Of a stretch of 42,909 nucleotides of DNA, positions 1 through 8,077 are shown piece after piece. A model generated the notes under the pieces. The model saw only the letters and a list, made by a program, of their open reading frames with translations, was not told the origin of the DNA and did no database searches. The position numbers were made by a program, and so were the translations under genes. Within the stretch, counting starts at the first letter, position 1; each line of letters opens with the position of its first letter. The stretch is from Thermoplasmata archaeon (GTDB lineage: Archaea > Thermoplasmatota > Thermoplasmata > Lutacidiplasmatales > UBA184): NCBI GenBank assembly GCA_027314915.1, contig DAHUZZ010000016.1, positions 1 to 42,909 of the forward strand, in the 5' to 3' direction.

Positions 1-1330
1 TCGACCCATGATCTCGGAGCGACGATGGGCTCGGGGCCACTGACGTGGATGACATGCTGAAGGTAGCTCGCCGGTTGGGCGAGGCGGGGAGACCCCATGT
101 ACCTCGGAGTGGACATCCACAAGGCGTTCTGTCAGACCACCGTGATGGACGAGACCGGTGCAATCGTCGACCGGGCGAAGGTGCCCACCGACCTCGCGCA
201 CCTCGACGAGTACTTCCGGCGGTTCTCGGGCAGTAAGGCCGTCATCGAGTCCAACACGGTCTGGGAGTTTGTCTACGAGAGGCTCCAGTCTCTCGGAATC
301 CGTACGGTGCTGGCCAACCCGCTTCAGGTAAAGGCGATCGCCAAGGGGAAAAAGAAGACCGACAAAGTCGACTCGGCCACCCTGGCGCACCTCCTGAGGA
401 CCGACATGATCCCAGAGGCGTGGGTAGGTCCCAAGGATCTGCGGGACCTCCGGAAGGATGTCCGAGCACGCCAGGGGCTGCGAAGCATCTCGACCGCTCT
501 CAAGAACCAGGTCTACGCCGAGTACATCCGGACCGGCGTGCCGTATGTGGAGGGAGCCCTGGGAACGGTGAAGGGCCGCGAGCGGGCGAGCGAGAGGCTC
601 GGCAGCGACCGTCGGGTCGCGGCCCAACTGGACATCCTCGAGGTCGTGGAGGAGACGATCAAGGACTACAACCACGAGCTCCTCCAGCCGAAGTTCGAGG
701 AGAGCCCGCCGGCCAAGCTCCTCGCGACCATTCCGGGAGTCGGCTACTACACTGCCCTCACAGTGGTCGCCTTCATCGGAGACGTCGGCCGGTTCCCCGA
801 CAGCAGTTCGCTGGTGTCCTACGCCGGGCTCGCCCCCTCGATCCACCAGTCGGCCACGGTGACGCGGCTCGGTCCCATCACGAAGGCCGGTCCGCACCAG
901 CTACGATGGGTCCTTCAGGAGGCGTTCCAGATGCACGCGCGCCACTGTCCGTCGAGGAACGACTGCCAACCGTGCAAGTTCTACCGGCGGATCGTCCGCC
1001 GTCGAGGGAAGCACGCGGCCATGACGGCGGGAGCCGCCAAGCTCCTGCGCGTCATGTACTGGATGCTCAAGATGAACCAACCGTATCGGCCCCAAGGGAT
1101 GGAACCTCGGGGGTACACTGAGGGCGAACCTCGGTGACGTGCGTGAGGAGACCTCCCTGGGCATAGGGCGTAGAAGAGCCATCGTGGGGAAAGAACCCCG
1201 GATCAGGTGTTTGCCCGCCGATCGGAAAGCCGAGGAAGTTGGAGCGAGTTATGTGATCATCCACTCTTGTCGGGGCGAGCTACCTTCACATAGGGGTGTC
1301 CCGACCACCCCGGGATCGTGTTCCCCCGAT
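1..1330 (+). mobile_element. IS110-family insertion sequence, ends not resolved
   Basis: The element is built around one DEDD transposase gene. IS110 elements lack long terminal inverted repeats, so neither end can be read from one copy; the left end may lie before the window. About 96 bases precede the gene and roughly 190 follow before the remnant of another gene appears. The left flank holds two hairpins (arms 5-9 with 25-29, and 67-72 with 78-83); the right flank holds a GGGG/CCCC hairpin at 1186-1199. In this family one non-coding flank encodes the bridge RNA that guides recombination, and the left flank is the likelier place here. That assignment is inference. Confidence 0.5.
97..1137 (+). 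CDS. IS110-family transposase (DEDD recombinase)
   Basis: This 346-residue protein is an IS110-type recombinase. The N-terminal RuvC-like domain opens with GVDIHK and shows the acidic residues in order: Asp6, Glu51 (AVIES), Asp89 and Asp92 (TDKVDSATLAHLL). A helical linker follows, then the C-terminal Transposase_20 domain with TIPGVGYYTALTVVAFIGD and SYAGLAP; the Ser of the HQSATV segment matches the catalytic serine region of the family. Length is normal and no frameshift is seen, so it may be active. The ATG at 97 follows a GGCGGGGAGAC stretch that can act as ribosome binding site. The surrounding region is rich in decayed genes. Confidence 0.95.
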   Translation: MYLGVDIHKAFCQTTVMDETGAIVDRAKVPTDLAHLDEYFRRFSGSKAVIESNTVWEFVYERLQSLGIRTVLANPLQVKAIAKGKKKTDKVDSATLAHLLRTDMIPEAWVGPKDLRDLRKDVRARQGLRSISTALKNQVYAEYIRTGVPYVEGALGTVKGRERASERLGSDRRVAAQLDILEVVEETIKDYNHELLQPKFEESPPAKLLATIPGVGYYTALTVVAFIGDVGRFPDSSSLVSYAGLAPSIHQSATVTRLGPITKAGPHQLRWVLQEAFQMHARHCPSRNDCQPCKFYRRIVRRRGKHAAMTAGAAKLLRVMYWMLKMNQPYRPQGMEPRGYTEGEPR

Positions 1331-1546
1331 GCCCGGGTCACCGACACCAACGGAGCGATGGTGCGCGCCTCCTCGTTCGTCCAGGCGGGGCCGCCCGCGG
1401 TCCCCACCTCGACGAACCCCGCCAACAGCGTCCCAATGTGGGAGTTCGAGGCGGCGCTCGCCGGCCTCGCGATCGCGGCGGCGCTGGCGGTCGTTCTCCT
1501 CGTCCTGTCCCGGCGCCGCGCGCCGCCCCGGGGGGCGGAGCCCTAG
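1331..1546 (+). pseudogene. C-terminal remnant of a surface protein with membrane anchor
   Basis: The open frame ending at the TAG of 1544-1546 encodes a Pro/Thr/Ser-rich stretch (VPTSTNPANSVP), then one hydrophobic helix (ALAGLAIAAALAVVLLVLS) and an Arg-rich tail. This is the usual C-terminal anchor of large secreted archaeal surface proteins. No ectodomain and no convincing start precede it; upstream lies the IS110 element. The simplest reading is that the element or a linked rearrangement removed the rest of the gene. The left edge is approximate, and a chance open frame cannot be excluded. Confidence 0.5.
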
Positions 1547-1547
1547 G

Positions 1548-1708
1548 AAGACGGTGCGCAGCCGCTCGATGGTCCCGGCGACGGTCGTCTCGTCCTTCGT
1601 GTTCCCCCGGTAGACCTCTGAGTTGTTCGGCAACCCTTCGGGTGGAACCACGAGCGACTCAAGAGTGCCGTTGACTTGGCCTCCTGCCTCCAGTAAGTCC
1701 GGGTGCCG
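1548..1708 (-). pseudogene. Transposase fragment, IS1634/IS4-like DDE family
   Basis: On the minus strand a short frame bounded upstream by a stop at 1709-1711 reads LVVPPEGLPNNSEVYRGN and continues TKDETTVAGTIERLR. This resembles the DDE-domain segment of IS1634-type transposases, where a PEGLP...EVF.GNT.D pattern is typical. Only about 50 residues remain, with no N-terminal domain, no other catalytic residues and no usable start, so this is a relic. Its frame runs out near 1548, just beside the end of the surface-protein remnant on the other strand. Confidence 0.6.
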
Positions 1709-1980
1709 TCAGCTGAGCCCCTTCCCTAGGAACGGAAAGGTCCGGGAGGACGGTTCCGTCAACCTCCCTCCGGTCCCGAGCGCCAAGAGATACCACCCCG
1801 AGCGATCACGCACCTGTGAGCTTGCGGCCCTGCGGTTCGGAGGCTAGAGGGCTACGAACTTTTCGTCCTTGCCTTCCCGCGGCTCTTCATCCGGTCTCAT
1901 TTTCAGGACGATCCTCCGCCGGAGCGGCGCCGACCCGGAACGCCCCTTCCTCGTCCCGCCCAGCGGATCCGACCGGGGGA

Positions 1981-2286
1981 CTACGAGCGGTGTCGGCCAG
2001 CTCCGACCGAACCGGCCATGCGGAGCCGCTCGGCGATCTCGGGATCGGCCAGGCCCGGGACCTCGAGGACCTTCGCGGCGGAACGGCCGGCCTTCCTCCA
2101 CCGCAGCTCGGCGGGATCGAGGCGCAGCCAGCCGGCGATCAATCCGAGGAGGGCGCGGTTGGCCTCGCCGCCGTGAGGAAGGGCGCGGCAGGAGACGACC
2201 CACTTTCTTCGCCAGGGATCCCAGCCGATCCCGTCGCGAGGACTACCGGGCCGGGCCCAGATCTCGACGCTCCCCGTGCGGCCCAC
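1981..2286 (-). CDS. DUF167 (YggU-like) protein
   Basis: This 101-residue protein matches the small DUF167/YggU family. The N-terminal strand VEIWARPGSPRDGIGW corresponds to the family pattern of an Arg/Lys-x-x-Pro-Gly-Ser turn. The central PHGGEANRALLGLIAGWL matches the conserved GxANxAL helix, and RWRKAGRSAAKVLEV matches the C-terminal part. The biochemical role of the family is not settled. The start is GTG at 2286, 15 bases after the stop of the NTF2-like gene on the same strand, so the two may be co-transcribed. A Trp-rich insertion in the second strand is unusual for the family. Confidence 0.8.
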   Translation of the reverse strand: MGRTGSVEIWARPGSPRDGIGWDPWRRKWVVSCRALPHGGEANRALLGLIAGWLRLDPAELRWRKAGRSAAKVLEVPGLADPEIAERLRMAGSVGAGRHRS

Positions 2287-2301
2287 CCCCGGCGGAGCAG
2301 T

Positions 2302-2673
2302 TCACTTCTCGACCCGCTTCCAGTACGAGTCCTTCCGGACCACCTTGCGCTCCCGGAACTCCCAAAGATCACATCCTCGAGCTCGGACCGTCACGCCGTC
2401 CCGCGAGGTGCCGGTCAGCAGCCACTCGGAGACTCCCCGATCGCCGGCGACCCCGTGACGATCCTCGCCGTAGTGAACGTCCGGAAGTCCTTCGAAGCGT
2501 CGGGCCAGCGCCGCCCGGACGTCCGCCTTTCCGACCCATCGCTGGCCCCAGGGGTCCGGGCCGCTCGGGAGGTCCAGGGAACAGTCCTCCGCGAAGGAAC
2601 TCATGATGGCGTCCAGGTCGTGACGGTTGAACGCATCCAGGATCTCCTTCAGCAGCTCTTCGGTGGGTCCCAT
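2302..2673 (-). CDS. NTF2/SnoaL-like fold protein
   Basis: A 123-residue protein with the cone-shaped NTF2/SnoaL fold pattern. The N-terminal helix LLKEILDAFNRHDLDAIMSS is followed by FAEDCSL, a VGKADVRAALARRFEGLPD segment, a strand SEWLLTGTSRDG and a C-terminal LWEFRERKVVRKDSYWKRVE. This order is typical of ester-cyclase or limonene-epoxide-hydrolase-like members. The family covers enzymes and non-enzymatic binding proteins, so the substrate cannot be predicted. The start ATG at 2673 is clear. It sits upstream of the DUF167 gene, 15 bases apart. It looks intact, unlike the SDR pseudogenes beside it. Confidence 0.85.
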   Translation of the reverse strand: MGPTEELLKEILDAFNRHDLDAIMSSFAEDCSLDLPSGPDPWGQRWVGKADVRAALARRFEGLPDVHYGEDRHGVAGDRGVSEWLLTGTSRDGVTVRARGCDLWEFRERKVVRKDSYWKRVEK

Positions 2674-2870
2674 GAACGCCCCGCCCCGAGCATGGAGAGT
2701 CCGTTCTGGGCTTTATCGGAGCGCCTCCCCTGCGGCGCGCGCGGCCGACGTGCAGGTGTCCGCCCCGCCCGGGCACCGAACGCGCTCGTTCGGTGGGAGG
2801 AACTCGCCCCTCCCTCGATCGTCCCCCGAAACGCAAGACCGTACGGTGACGGAGCGATGTGGCCCGCCTC

Positions 2871-3672
2871 ATGGCGGCTCGGCCCGAACCCGCGCGCCGG
2901 CCCCTCCACGGCAAGGTCTGCCCGTGACCAACTGCGGACTTCTGCAGGGAGCTCCGGACGCGGCCGAGTTCCAACGCCAGGGTGCCGCCCTGGTCCTGCA
3001 GACCACGGATTTCGAGTTCGCGAAGCCCGTGCTGGTCCGGGACGGAGTCGACCTCAGCCCGCCCGACGGCGAGCCCCCCGTGACGATCCTCGAGGCGAGC
3101 TACGCGAAGCCCGGGGTCGCCGAATCCAGCGTCGCCGGCCGGATCGACCGATTCGGCCGGATCGACGTGCTGGTCAACAACAACGCGCCCAACCATATCG
3201 GAAAGCCGTTGCACCCGATCGAGGATGCCGAGTGGGAGGAGATGTTCCTCCGGATCGTCACCGAGATGTTCCGCACGACCCGGGTCGTCCTCCGAAGGAT
3301 GATCCCCGCCCGCAGGGACAAGATCATCCACATCGCCGCGGAGGGAGGGATCGATCCCTACCGGGGCCGTACACCGCCTCCTGTTCCGCCCGCGGGGCGA
3401 TCATCACCCTCACGAAGGCGTTGGGCCGGGAGGTCGCCCCCTTCAACATCCAGGTCAACGCGATCGCCCAGAACGGGGTCAAGAATCCCAGCTACTTCAC
3501 CGACGAAGAGATCGCGACGCCCGAGTTCCGGGAGAAGATGAAACGGCGGGTCCCCATCGGGCGGCTCGCGGAGCCGTGGGAACCGGCGAAGCTCGCGGCG
3601 TTCCTGGCGAGCGAGGACTCGAACTTCCTGTGCGGCACCGTGATCCCCTTCGCGGGGGGAGAGGTGCTCTGA
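2871..3672 (+). pseudogene. Short-chain dehydrogenase/reductase with two frameshifts
   Basis: Pieces of one SDR lie in three frames. ATG at 2871 opens a frame ending in RRPLHGKVCP, the first strand of the Rossmann fold, which meets a stop at 2925. The next frame continues with VTNCGLLQGAPDAAEFQRQG, RIDVLVNNNAPNHIG and a DKIIHIAAEGG strand up to about 3360. The third frame carries YTASCSARGAIITLTKALG (a YxxxR-type site where YxxxK is usual), then INTVNAIAQN-like and IPFAGGEVL segments to the TGA at 3670. Both shifts go the same way, each equal to one lost base, near C-run 2921-2923 and G-run 3362-3365. Either the gene is decayed or the assembly has indels. The cofactor loop is of the atypical VTNCG form. 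Confidence 0.75.
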
Positions 3673-3807
3673 ACGGCCGAGCCGCGCGTCCCGGGCACTC
3701 CCCACACGAACGAGCCGCCCGTTCGAACGGGACGACCTTCGACGCCGTCTGGAGACCGACCCGGCGGCGCCGATCGGGGTGAATGGCCGAGCCGGACGAC
3801 CTCGATC

Positions 3808-4592
3808 CTACACCGAGCGCGGGAAGCGGATCGCGTGAGGTCGGTACTGGCCCCCGTCCACGGCGAGGTTGCCCCCGGTGATTCCCCTTCCCTTCGGACC
3901 GAGGAGGAAGGCGGCCGGGCTTGCGACTTCCTCCACCGTCACCCGGCGTTCCGGCGGAAGGTCGTCCTTCAGGAACCTCCCAAACTCTTTCGCATGGTCG
4001 GGCGGATACTCGGCCCACCCCGGTGGATCTCCCGTGGATCCGGAGCTCAAGCTGTTTCCCCCGGATCCGGTAGGGGTGTAGTTCCTGGGCCGGGGCCTCC
4101 GCGAGGTGGGCGAGGGCGGCCTTGGCCGTGGCCTACGACGAGGTCGGGCCGGGTCGCCAGCCGGTGCTAGAGGAGGTCGGCAGGATCGACCCGTGTCCCG
4201 AAGGTACCGTGCCGACGCAGGGGTCAGACCGGTCGAACGCACGACGTTCAGCTGAAGGGCCTTGGTCCAATCCTCGGAAGCGGTCTTCATGAACCAGGGC
4301 ACGCCCTCGTCTCCCCCGACGGAGGCCACCACCTGGTCCAGCCCCCCAGTTCCTTCGCCGTGCGGTCCACGGCCTCGTGAATCTCCGACGGGCGGGTCAC
4401 GTCGGCCGCCACGCCGTACGCCGTTCCGCCCTCCGTTCGGATCCTCTCGACGGGGTCCGTGAGCCGAGCTTCGTCCCTCGCGCAGACGCTCACGTGCACC
4501 CCATCATGGGCGAGCGTCCTCGCGATCCCGAAGCCGATCCCGGCGCGGCCTCCGAGAGCGACGGCCTTGTACCCGCTCGGGCCCAGGTCCAC
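3808..4592 (-). pseudogene. Second short-chain dehydrogenase, broken in several places
   Basis: Minus-strand pieces rebuild a classical SDR. GTG at 4592 starts a frame with GGRAGIGFGIARTLAHDG, VSVCARDEARL and AADVTRPSEI. A second frame gives SVGGDEGVPWFMKTASEDW and ALQLNVV. A third gives SS-stop-ATAKAALAHLAEAPA, where the catalytic Tyr of the YxxxK motif is a TAG codon (complement of 4133-4135). The C-terminus EEVASPAAFLLGPKGRGITG and GGNLAVDGG is back in the second frame and ends at 3808. With at least three frame changes and the lost catalytic codon, this is a pseudogene. It converges with the first SDR remnant. Confidence 0.8.
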
Positions 4593-4766
4593 GCGAGGGC
4601 TCGGACGCGGCCCACGTCATGTAGGGTGCCGAGGGGTCGGCCTTCCGCGGAAACGGAGGGACCTTCGAGCCCGCGGCCGGCCGCTCGATCGGTACCGGCT
4701 CGCAGGGCCGAGCGCTGGGTCGGGCGGCCGAAAGAGATACGATGGAGGTCCGGGCTGAGGCGGTCG

Positions 4767-5345
4767 GTGCAGCCGCTCTCCCCGGGGGTCGCCGCTCCGA
4801 CGCCTTCCCCCGACGGTCAGACGGCCAACCACCTGATCCTCATCGGCCTCATCCTCCAGGTCACCCTGACGGTCGTCTTCGCGGCGGGGCTCCTCGCCTA
4901 CGGAGGAGCGTTGGGTCCCTTCGCGGAGGTCCAATACGCCCTCAGCGCCGTTCTGGTCGCGGTAGCGTGGTTCGGCTCCTACGTTCCAAGCCGGGCCCAC
5001 GACTACGCGCGCGCCGAACCGTGGACCCTGGTCGTGGGCCTGCTCGGAGTGCCGTTCGGGTTCGGGATCGTCGGTCTTCTCTTCCTCGCCGCCTACCTCA
5101 AGCAGGGACGGGCGACGGCTCCGGCGCCGCAGATCCTCGCGATGGCCTGGGCGGCCCCCACCGACCGCCTCACCGGCCCCGCGACGGTCTCGGTCGTTCC
5201 GGCCTACCCCCCGAGCCCGGGCGCCCTGCCTACCGGGCCCCCGCCGCCGCCTCCCACCGGCACGTGCGGGGCGTGCCACTACCCGCTGACCTGGGTCCCG
5301 CAGTACGGCCGGTCCTACTGCTACCGGTGCGGCACCTACTCCTGA
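4767..5345 (+). CDS. Membrane protein with C-terminal zinc ribbon
   Basis: The protein has 192 residues from GTG 4767. Three hydrophobic segments are visible: HLILIGLILQVTLTVVFAAG, YALSAVLVAVAWFGSYV and VVGLLGVPFGFGIVGLLFLA. A Pro-rich linker (GPPPPPPTG) then leads to a compact C-terminal zinc ribbon, CGACHYPLTWVPQ and YCYRCG. Membrane anchor plus cytoplasmic zinc ribbon is a common architecture among uncharacterised Thermoplasmata proteins; a similar one is encoded at 33637. The function is unknown. The open frame extends upstream without recognisable sequence, and GTG 4767 (after a GAGGCGG stretch) is the last plausible start before the first helix. Confidence 0.7.
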   Translation: MQPLSPGVAAPTPSPDGQTANHLILIGLILQVTLTVVFAAGLLAYGGALGPFAEVQYALSAVLVAVAWFGSYVPSRAHDYARAEPWTLVVGLLGVPFGFGIVGLLFLAAYLKQGRATAPAPQILAMAWAAPTDRLTGPATVSVVPAYPPSPGALPTGPPPPPPTGTCGACHYPLTWVPQYGRSYCYRCGTYS

Positions 5346-5381
5346 ACCGGTCGCCGGCCGTCGGGTCCTCCGGCCCGAGCG

Positions 5382-6002
5382 TCACATCTTCTTTTCGAAG
5401 TCCAGCACCGCGGCGAAGAGGGCCGAGTAGAGGTGGTTCACGCTCGGATCGAGCTCGAGCTGCCAGACATCCCGGATCGCCAAGATCTTGTGCCGGACGT
5501 GGCCGACCGGGCGACCGTCCGGACCGAGGATCTGGTACTTGCGGCGGATGATGTTCCCCTTCGTCGACAGGTAGGTCTGGGACTGCGGGTTCAGCCACAC
5601 CGCCTTGAGCCCCCCGAGGAGGCTCCGCTTCATCCCGATCGTCCCCACCGGCGCGTTCGCGAGCGGGTCGACGATGGTGAACTCGGCCGTGTAGGCCCCC
5701 TTCCCCTTCCGGATCTCGTAGGCCAGATTCCCCTGGGGGTCCTTCACGGTGTAGGTGTACTGCATGTTGCGGGCGACCATCTTGCCGATGAAGCCTCCCG
5801 CGACCGCTCCGACGGCGCTGCCGACGAGGCTCCCGGTGACATTCTGGGACGCGTCGAGGCCGATCTGGCAGAGGACCTGCTGCTGCTCATCCATCACGTC
5901 GTAGTTCTTTCCGAAGGAGAGGATCCGCATTTTCATCAGGAGCTTCGGTTGCCGCGATAGGGCTTGGAGGATGTTCTGCGCGGCGGCGTTCGTCACGGCC
6001 AT
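5382..6002 (-). CDS. LURP-one/scramblase-like (tubby C-terminal fold) protein
   Basis: The 206-residue protein carries repeated beta-strand patterns of the LURP-one-related / phospholipid-scramblase-like family: RILSFGKNYDVMDEQQQVLC, YTVKDPQGNLAYEIRKGKG, AEFTIVDPLANAPVGTIGMK and KYQILGPDGRPVGHVRHK. Inside the barrel pattern is a Gly/Ala-rich hydrophobic helix (GSAVGAVAGGFIGKMVA), the place of the central helix of the fold or a membrane insertion. Function in archaea is unknown. The ATG at 6002 is chosen because the frame upstream has no family-like sequence. It is divergent from the G1 peptidase and converges on the zinc-ribbon gene with a 36-base gap. Confidence 0.75.
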   Translation of the reverse strand: MAVTNAAAQNILQALSRQPKLLMKMRILSFGKNYDVMDEQQQVLCQIGLDASQNVTGSLVGSAVGAVAGGFIGKMVARNMQYTYTVKDPQGNLAYEIRKGKGAYTAEFTIVDPLANAPVGTIGMKRSLLGGLKAVWLNPQSQTYLSTKGNIIRRKYQILGPDGRPVGHVRHKILAIRDVWQLELDPSVNHLYSALFAAVLDFEKKM

Positions 6003-6139
6003 GGGGGCGCGGAATCGTGGCCCCCCACATAATTCTTCGTTCGTGCGCTCGGGCGCGAGCGGTAGGAAGCGCACCGGGGGAGTTCCGTCCGGGCTTCCGG
6101 AGCTCGAACTCACGCGAGGAACGCTCGCCCGGCCCCGCA

Positions 6140-6147
6140 TTTATGTA
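6140..6147 (+). promoter_or_regulatory. TATA-like box of the G1 peptidase gene
   Basis: The AT-rich octamer TTTATGTA stands in a GC-rich context, centred about 29 bases before the ATG at 6173. This spacing fits a leaderless archaeal transcript and supports ATG 6173 over the in-frame ATG at 6143, which lies inside the box. Confidence 0.55.
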
Positions 6148-6172
6148 CCCGTACCCAGTCCCGGTTACCGAA

Positions 6173-7030
6173 ATGAGCGCGACGAGCCGCTGGGTGGCTG
6201 TGGGTGCTGCGATGCTGGTGGCGATATTCGTGATCCCCGGGATCGCCGCCGCGATCCCTTCCGGCGCGAACCTCTCATGGGCTCCGTTCGGGGCTCCTTC
6301 CGTCGAGCTGGCGGGCCACGGTGGGGGCGGCGGCCACGGGGGCGGGGGTGGATTCACCTGCCCCACGATCAGCGGGGCGAGCAGCTCGGTCTGCAGCACG
6401 AACTGGGCCGGCTGGGCGGACACGGCGGCGAACGGAGCAGTGACCTCGGTCTCGGGCGCGTGGACCGTCCCGAGCCTCAGCTGCCCAAAGCATGGGACGA
6501 CCTACGTGGCGATCTGGGTCGGCATCGACGGCTACTCGAGTTCCACCGTCGAGCAGACGGGGGTCCTTGGTGAGTGCAACCATGGTGCCGCGTCCTACGC
6601 CGCGTGGTACGAGTTCTACCCGGCGGCGATGGTCAGCTTCTCGTCGCAGAGCGTCGCGCCCGGTGACAGCGTGTCGGCCAGCGTCTCCTACGCCTCCGGA
6701 GTCTACACGGCGTCGCTGTCCGTGAACGGGCAGGGCGCGAACACCGCCTCCTCCGCGGTGTCCGGAGCTCTCGCGAGCTCGGCCGAGTGGATCGTCGAGC
6801 GCCCGGCGCTCTGCACGGCCACGAGCTGCCGGCTTTCCACCCTGGCCAATTTCGGGAGCACGGGCTTCACCGCCGCCTCCGCGACCATCTCCGGGACGAC
6901 CGGCCCGATCGACGCGAGCGGCTTCTCAGACGTGGCGATCACGATGGTCGGGAGCAGCACCGGACCGGTGCTCGCCGAGCCCTCCTCACTCGCATCGGGC
7001 GGAGCGAGCTTCACCGTCGCCTACAGCTAG
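6173..7030 (+). CDS. Secreted peptidase family G1 (eqolisin-like glutamic peptidase)
   Basis: A 285-residue protein with an N-terminal signal peptide (WVAVGAAMLVAIFVIPGIAA), a Gly/His-rich linker (residues about 48-60) and a G1 peptidase domain from about residue 62. The fold markers are STNWAGW, SVSGAWTVPSLSC, YVAIWVGIDGYSS, VEQTG with Gln128, a WYEFYP strand and the SAEWIVERP segment with Glu205 and Glu209. In characterised eqolisins the catalytic dyad is a Gln in the first motif and a Glu in the second, so the site appears complete. G1 enzymes are acid proteases, so this is predicted to degrade protein outside the cell at low pH. The last 30 residues are Ser/Gly-rich, and no membrane anchor follows. 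Confidence 0.88.
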   Translation: MSATSRWVAVGAAMLVAIFVIPGIAAAIPSGANLSWAPFGAPSVELAGHGGGGGHGGGGGFTCPTISGASSSVCSTNWAGWADTAANGAVTSVSGAWTVPSLSCPKHGTTYVAIWVGIDGYSSSTVEQTGVLGECNHGAASYAAWYEFYPAAMVSFSSQSVAPGDSVSASVSYASGVYTASLSVNGQGANTASSAVSGALASSAEWIVERPALCTATSCRLSTLANFGSTGFTAASATISGTTGPIDASGFSDVAITMVGSSTGPVLAEPSSLASGGASFTVAYS

Positions 7031-7205
7031 GCGCGCGGGGCCCTCTCGCGGGCCGAGGCCGAGAGGTCGAACGCCGGGTCCCCACCACGCCCCCGAGACC
7101 GGTGCGTAGGATCCCCCGGTGCGGCGGTTCGTCGCCCGGGGGGTCCTCGGGACCGGGAGTTCATGCGGCCCGTCGTGGTCCACGCCCTAGCCGCAGGGGA
7201 ACTTC

Positions 7206-7793
7206 GTGAGCGGGTGGACGGAGGATCGGATCTGGAGGGCGGTCGACGCTTGGAGGTGGATCCCTCCCGGATCCCAGCGGCTGGCCCGATACGGTTTCGA
7301 GCTCGCGGTCACGCCCGGCTCTTCCCAGCTGACCTACGCCTACGGCCTCCACGCCCGCGACGGCCCGTCGGCAGAGGTCGTCCTGGACGAGCTGAGGGTG
7401 GAGGTGGAACGCCTCGGAGGTACCGGCGTCTCGGTGCGGGTCCTGGCCGGGTCGTCTCCGCACGACCTTCCGGGTCGGCTCGTGCGGAGGGGGTACCAGG
7501 TCGCCGACGAGGCGGAAGCCCTCGCCTGGGAGCTCCGTGACGGCACCGGCCGGCGGCCCCCGGTTTCCGCCCTTCGGGTCGGCCGAGGGGGTCACGGTCC
7601 GCGAAGTCCGAACGGGGGCCGAATTCGACGTCTTCCTGGACCTCACTTCATCGGTCTCCGGAGAACCCCCCTTTTCCTCGGAGTCCCGGGCCGGCTTCCG
7701 GGCCGATTTCGAACGGGTCCTTCGGGAGGCGGGACGCTCGGACCGGTTCCTGGCCTGGGGGGGTGCGGCGCCGATCGGTTGCGCCGGGCTTGA
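7206..7793 (+). pseudogene. N-terminal half of a tandem GNAT acetyltransferase, frameshifted
   Basis: Residues 1-115 of this frame (MSGWTEDRIWRAVDAW, FELAVTPGSSQLTYAYG, LHDLPGRLVRRGYQVAD-like helix, ALAWELRDG) look like the first domain of two-domain GNAT proteins. After about 7550 the translation is no longer family-like, while the frame beginning at GTG 7537 takes over with the second domain. One extra base in the C-run at 7557-7561 would explain the break. The apparent tail to 7793 is therefore probably spurious. Either the gene is broken, the assembly has an indel, or two overlapping proteins are made. Confidence 0.55.
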
Positions 7794-8067
7794 GATCGTC
7801 GGAGAGGTGGCGCGCTTGTGGCGGGCGGGGGTCCGCCCCGACCTCCGGGGACGCGGAACGTACGGTCATTTGGTTCGGGTCCGCAGTCAGGAGGCCATCG
7901 GGCGGGGGGCCGCGCTCGCCCTCAGGATCGCGAGGGTCGGCACCTCCGGCCCCATCCTCAAGCAGCACGGGTTTCGCGCCGTGGGTTCCGTCCGGCTGTT
8001 CTGCGCGAGCAGGCCGACCTCCGCGGGATCGGACCCGGGGCCACTTCGCGGGCGGGCGTCGGACTGA
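7537..8067 (+). CDS. GNAT-family N-acetyltransferase domain
   Basis: A 176-residue frame with the GNAT core: TVREVRTGAEFDVFLDL, FRADFERVLREAG, RFLAWGGAAPIGCAGLEIV, then ARLWRAGVRPDLRGRGTYGH. The RGRGTYG stretch corresponds to the acetyl-CoA binding R/Q-x-x-G-x-G/A motif; ILKQHGFRAVGSVRLF is the C-terminal strand pair. It probably transfers an acetyl group to an amine substrate that cannot be named. It overlaps the preceding half-gene and is best read as the second domain of the same original protein. GTG 7537 could serve as a coupled start if it is translated separately. Confidence 0.65.
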   Translation: MTAPAGGPRFPPFGSAEGVTVREVRTGAEFDVFLDLTSSVSGEPPFSSESRAGFRADFERVLREAGRSDRFLAWGGAAPIGCAGLEIVGEVARLWRAGVRPDLRGRGTYGHLVRVRSQEAIGRGAALALRIARVGTSGPILKQHGFRAVGSVRLFCASRPTSAGSDPGPLRGRASD

Positions 8068-8077
8068 GTAGCTCCCG

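Noticed and set aside
1139-1330. The frame from 1139 to 1546 as one intact gene
   Set aside because: Its first 60 codons lie in the IS110 right flank and have no protein-like pattern; only the anchor region after about 1331 looks real.
4133-4135. Amber codon as possible pyrrolysine in the SDR active site
   Set aside because: The gene has several frameshifts as well, Pyl at an SDR catalytic Tyr is unknown, and no Pyl machinery is in the window.
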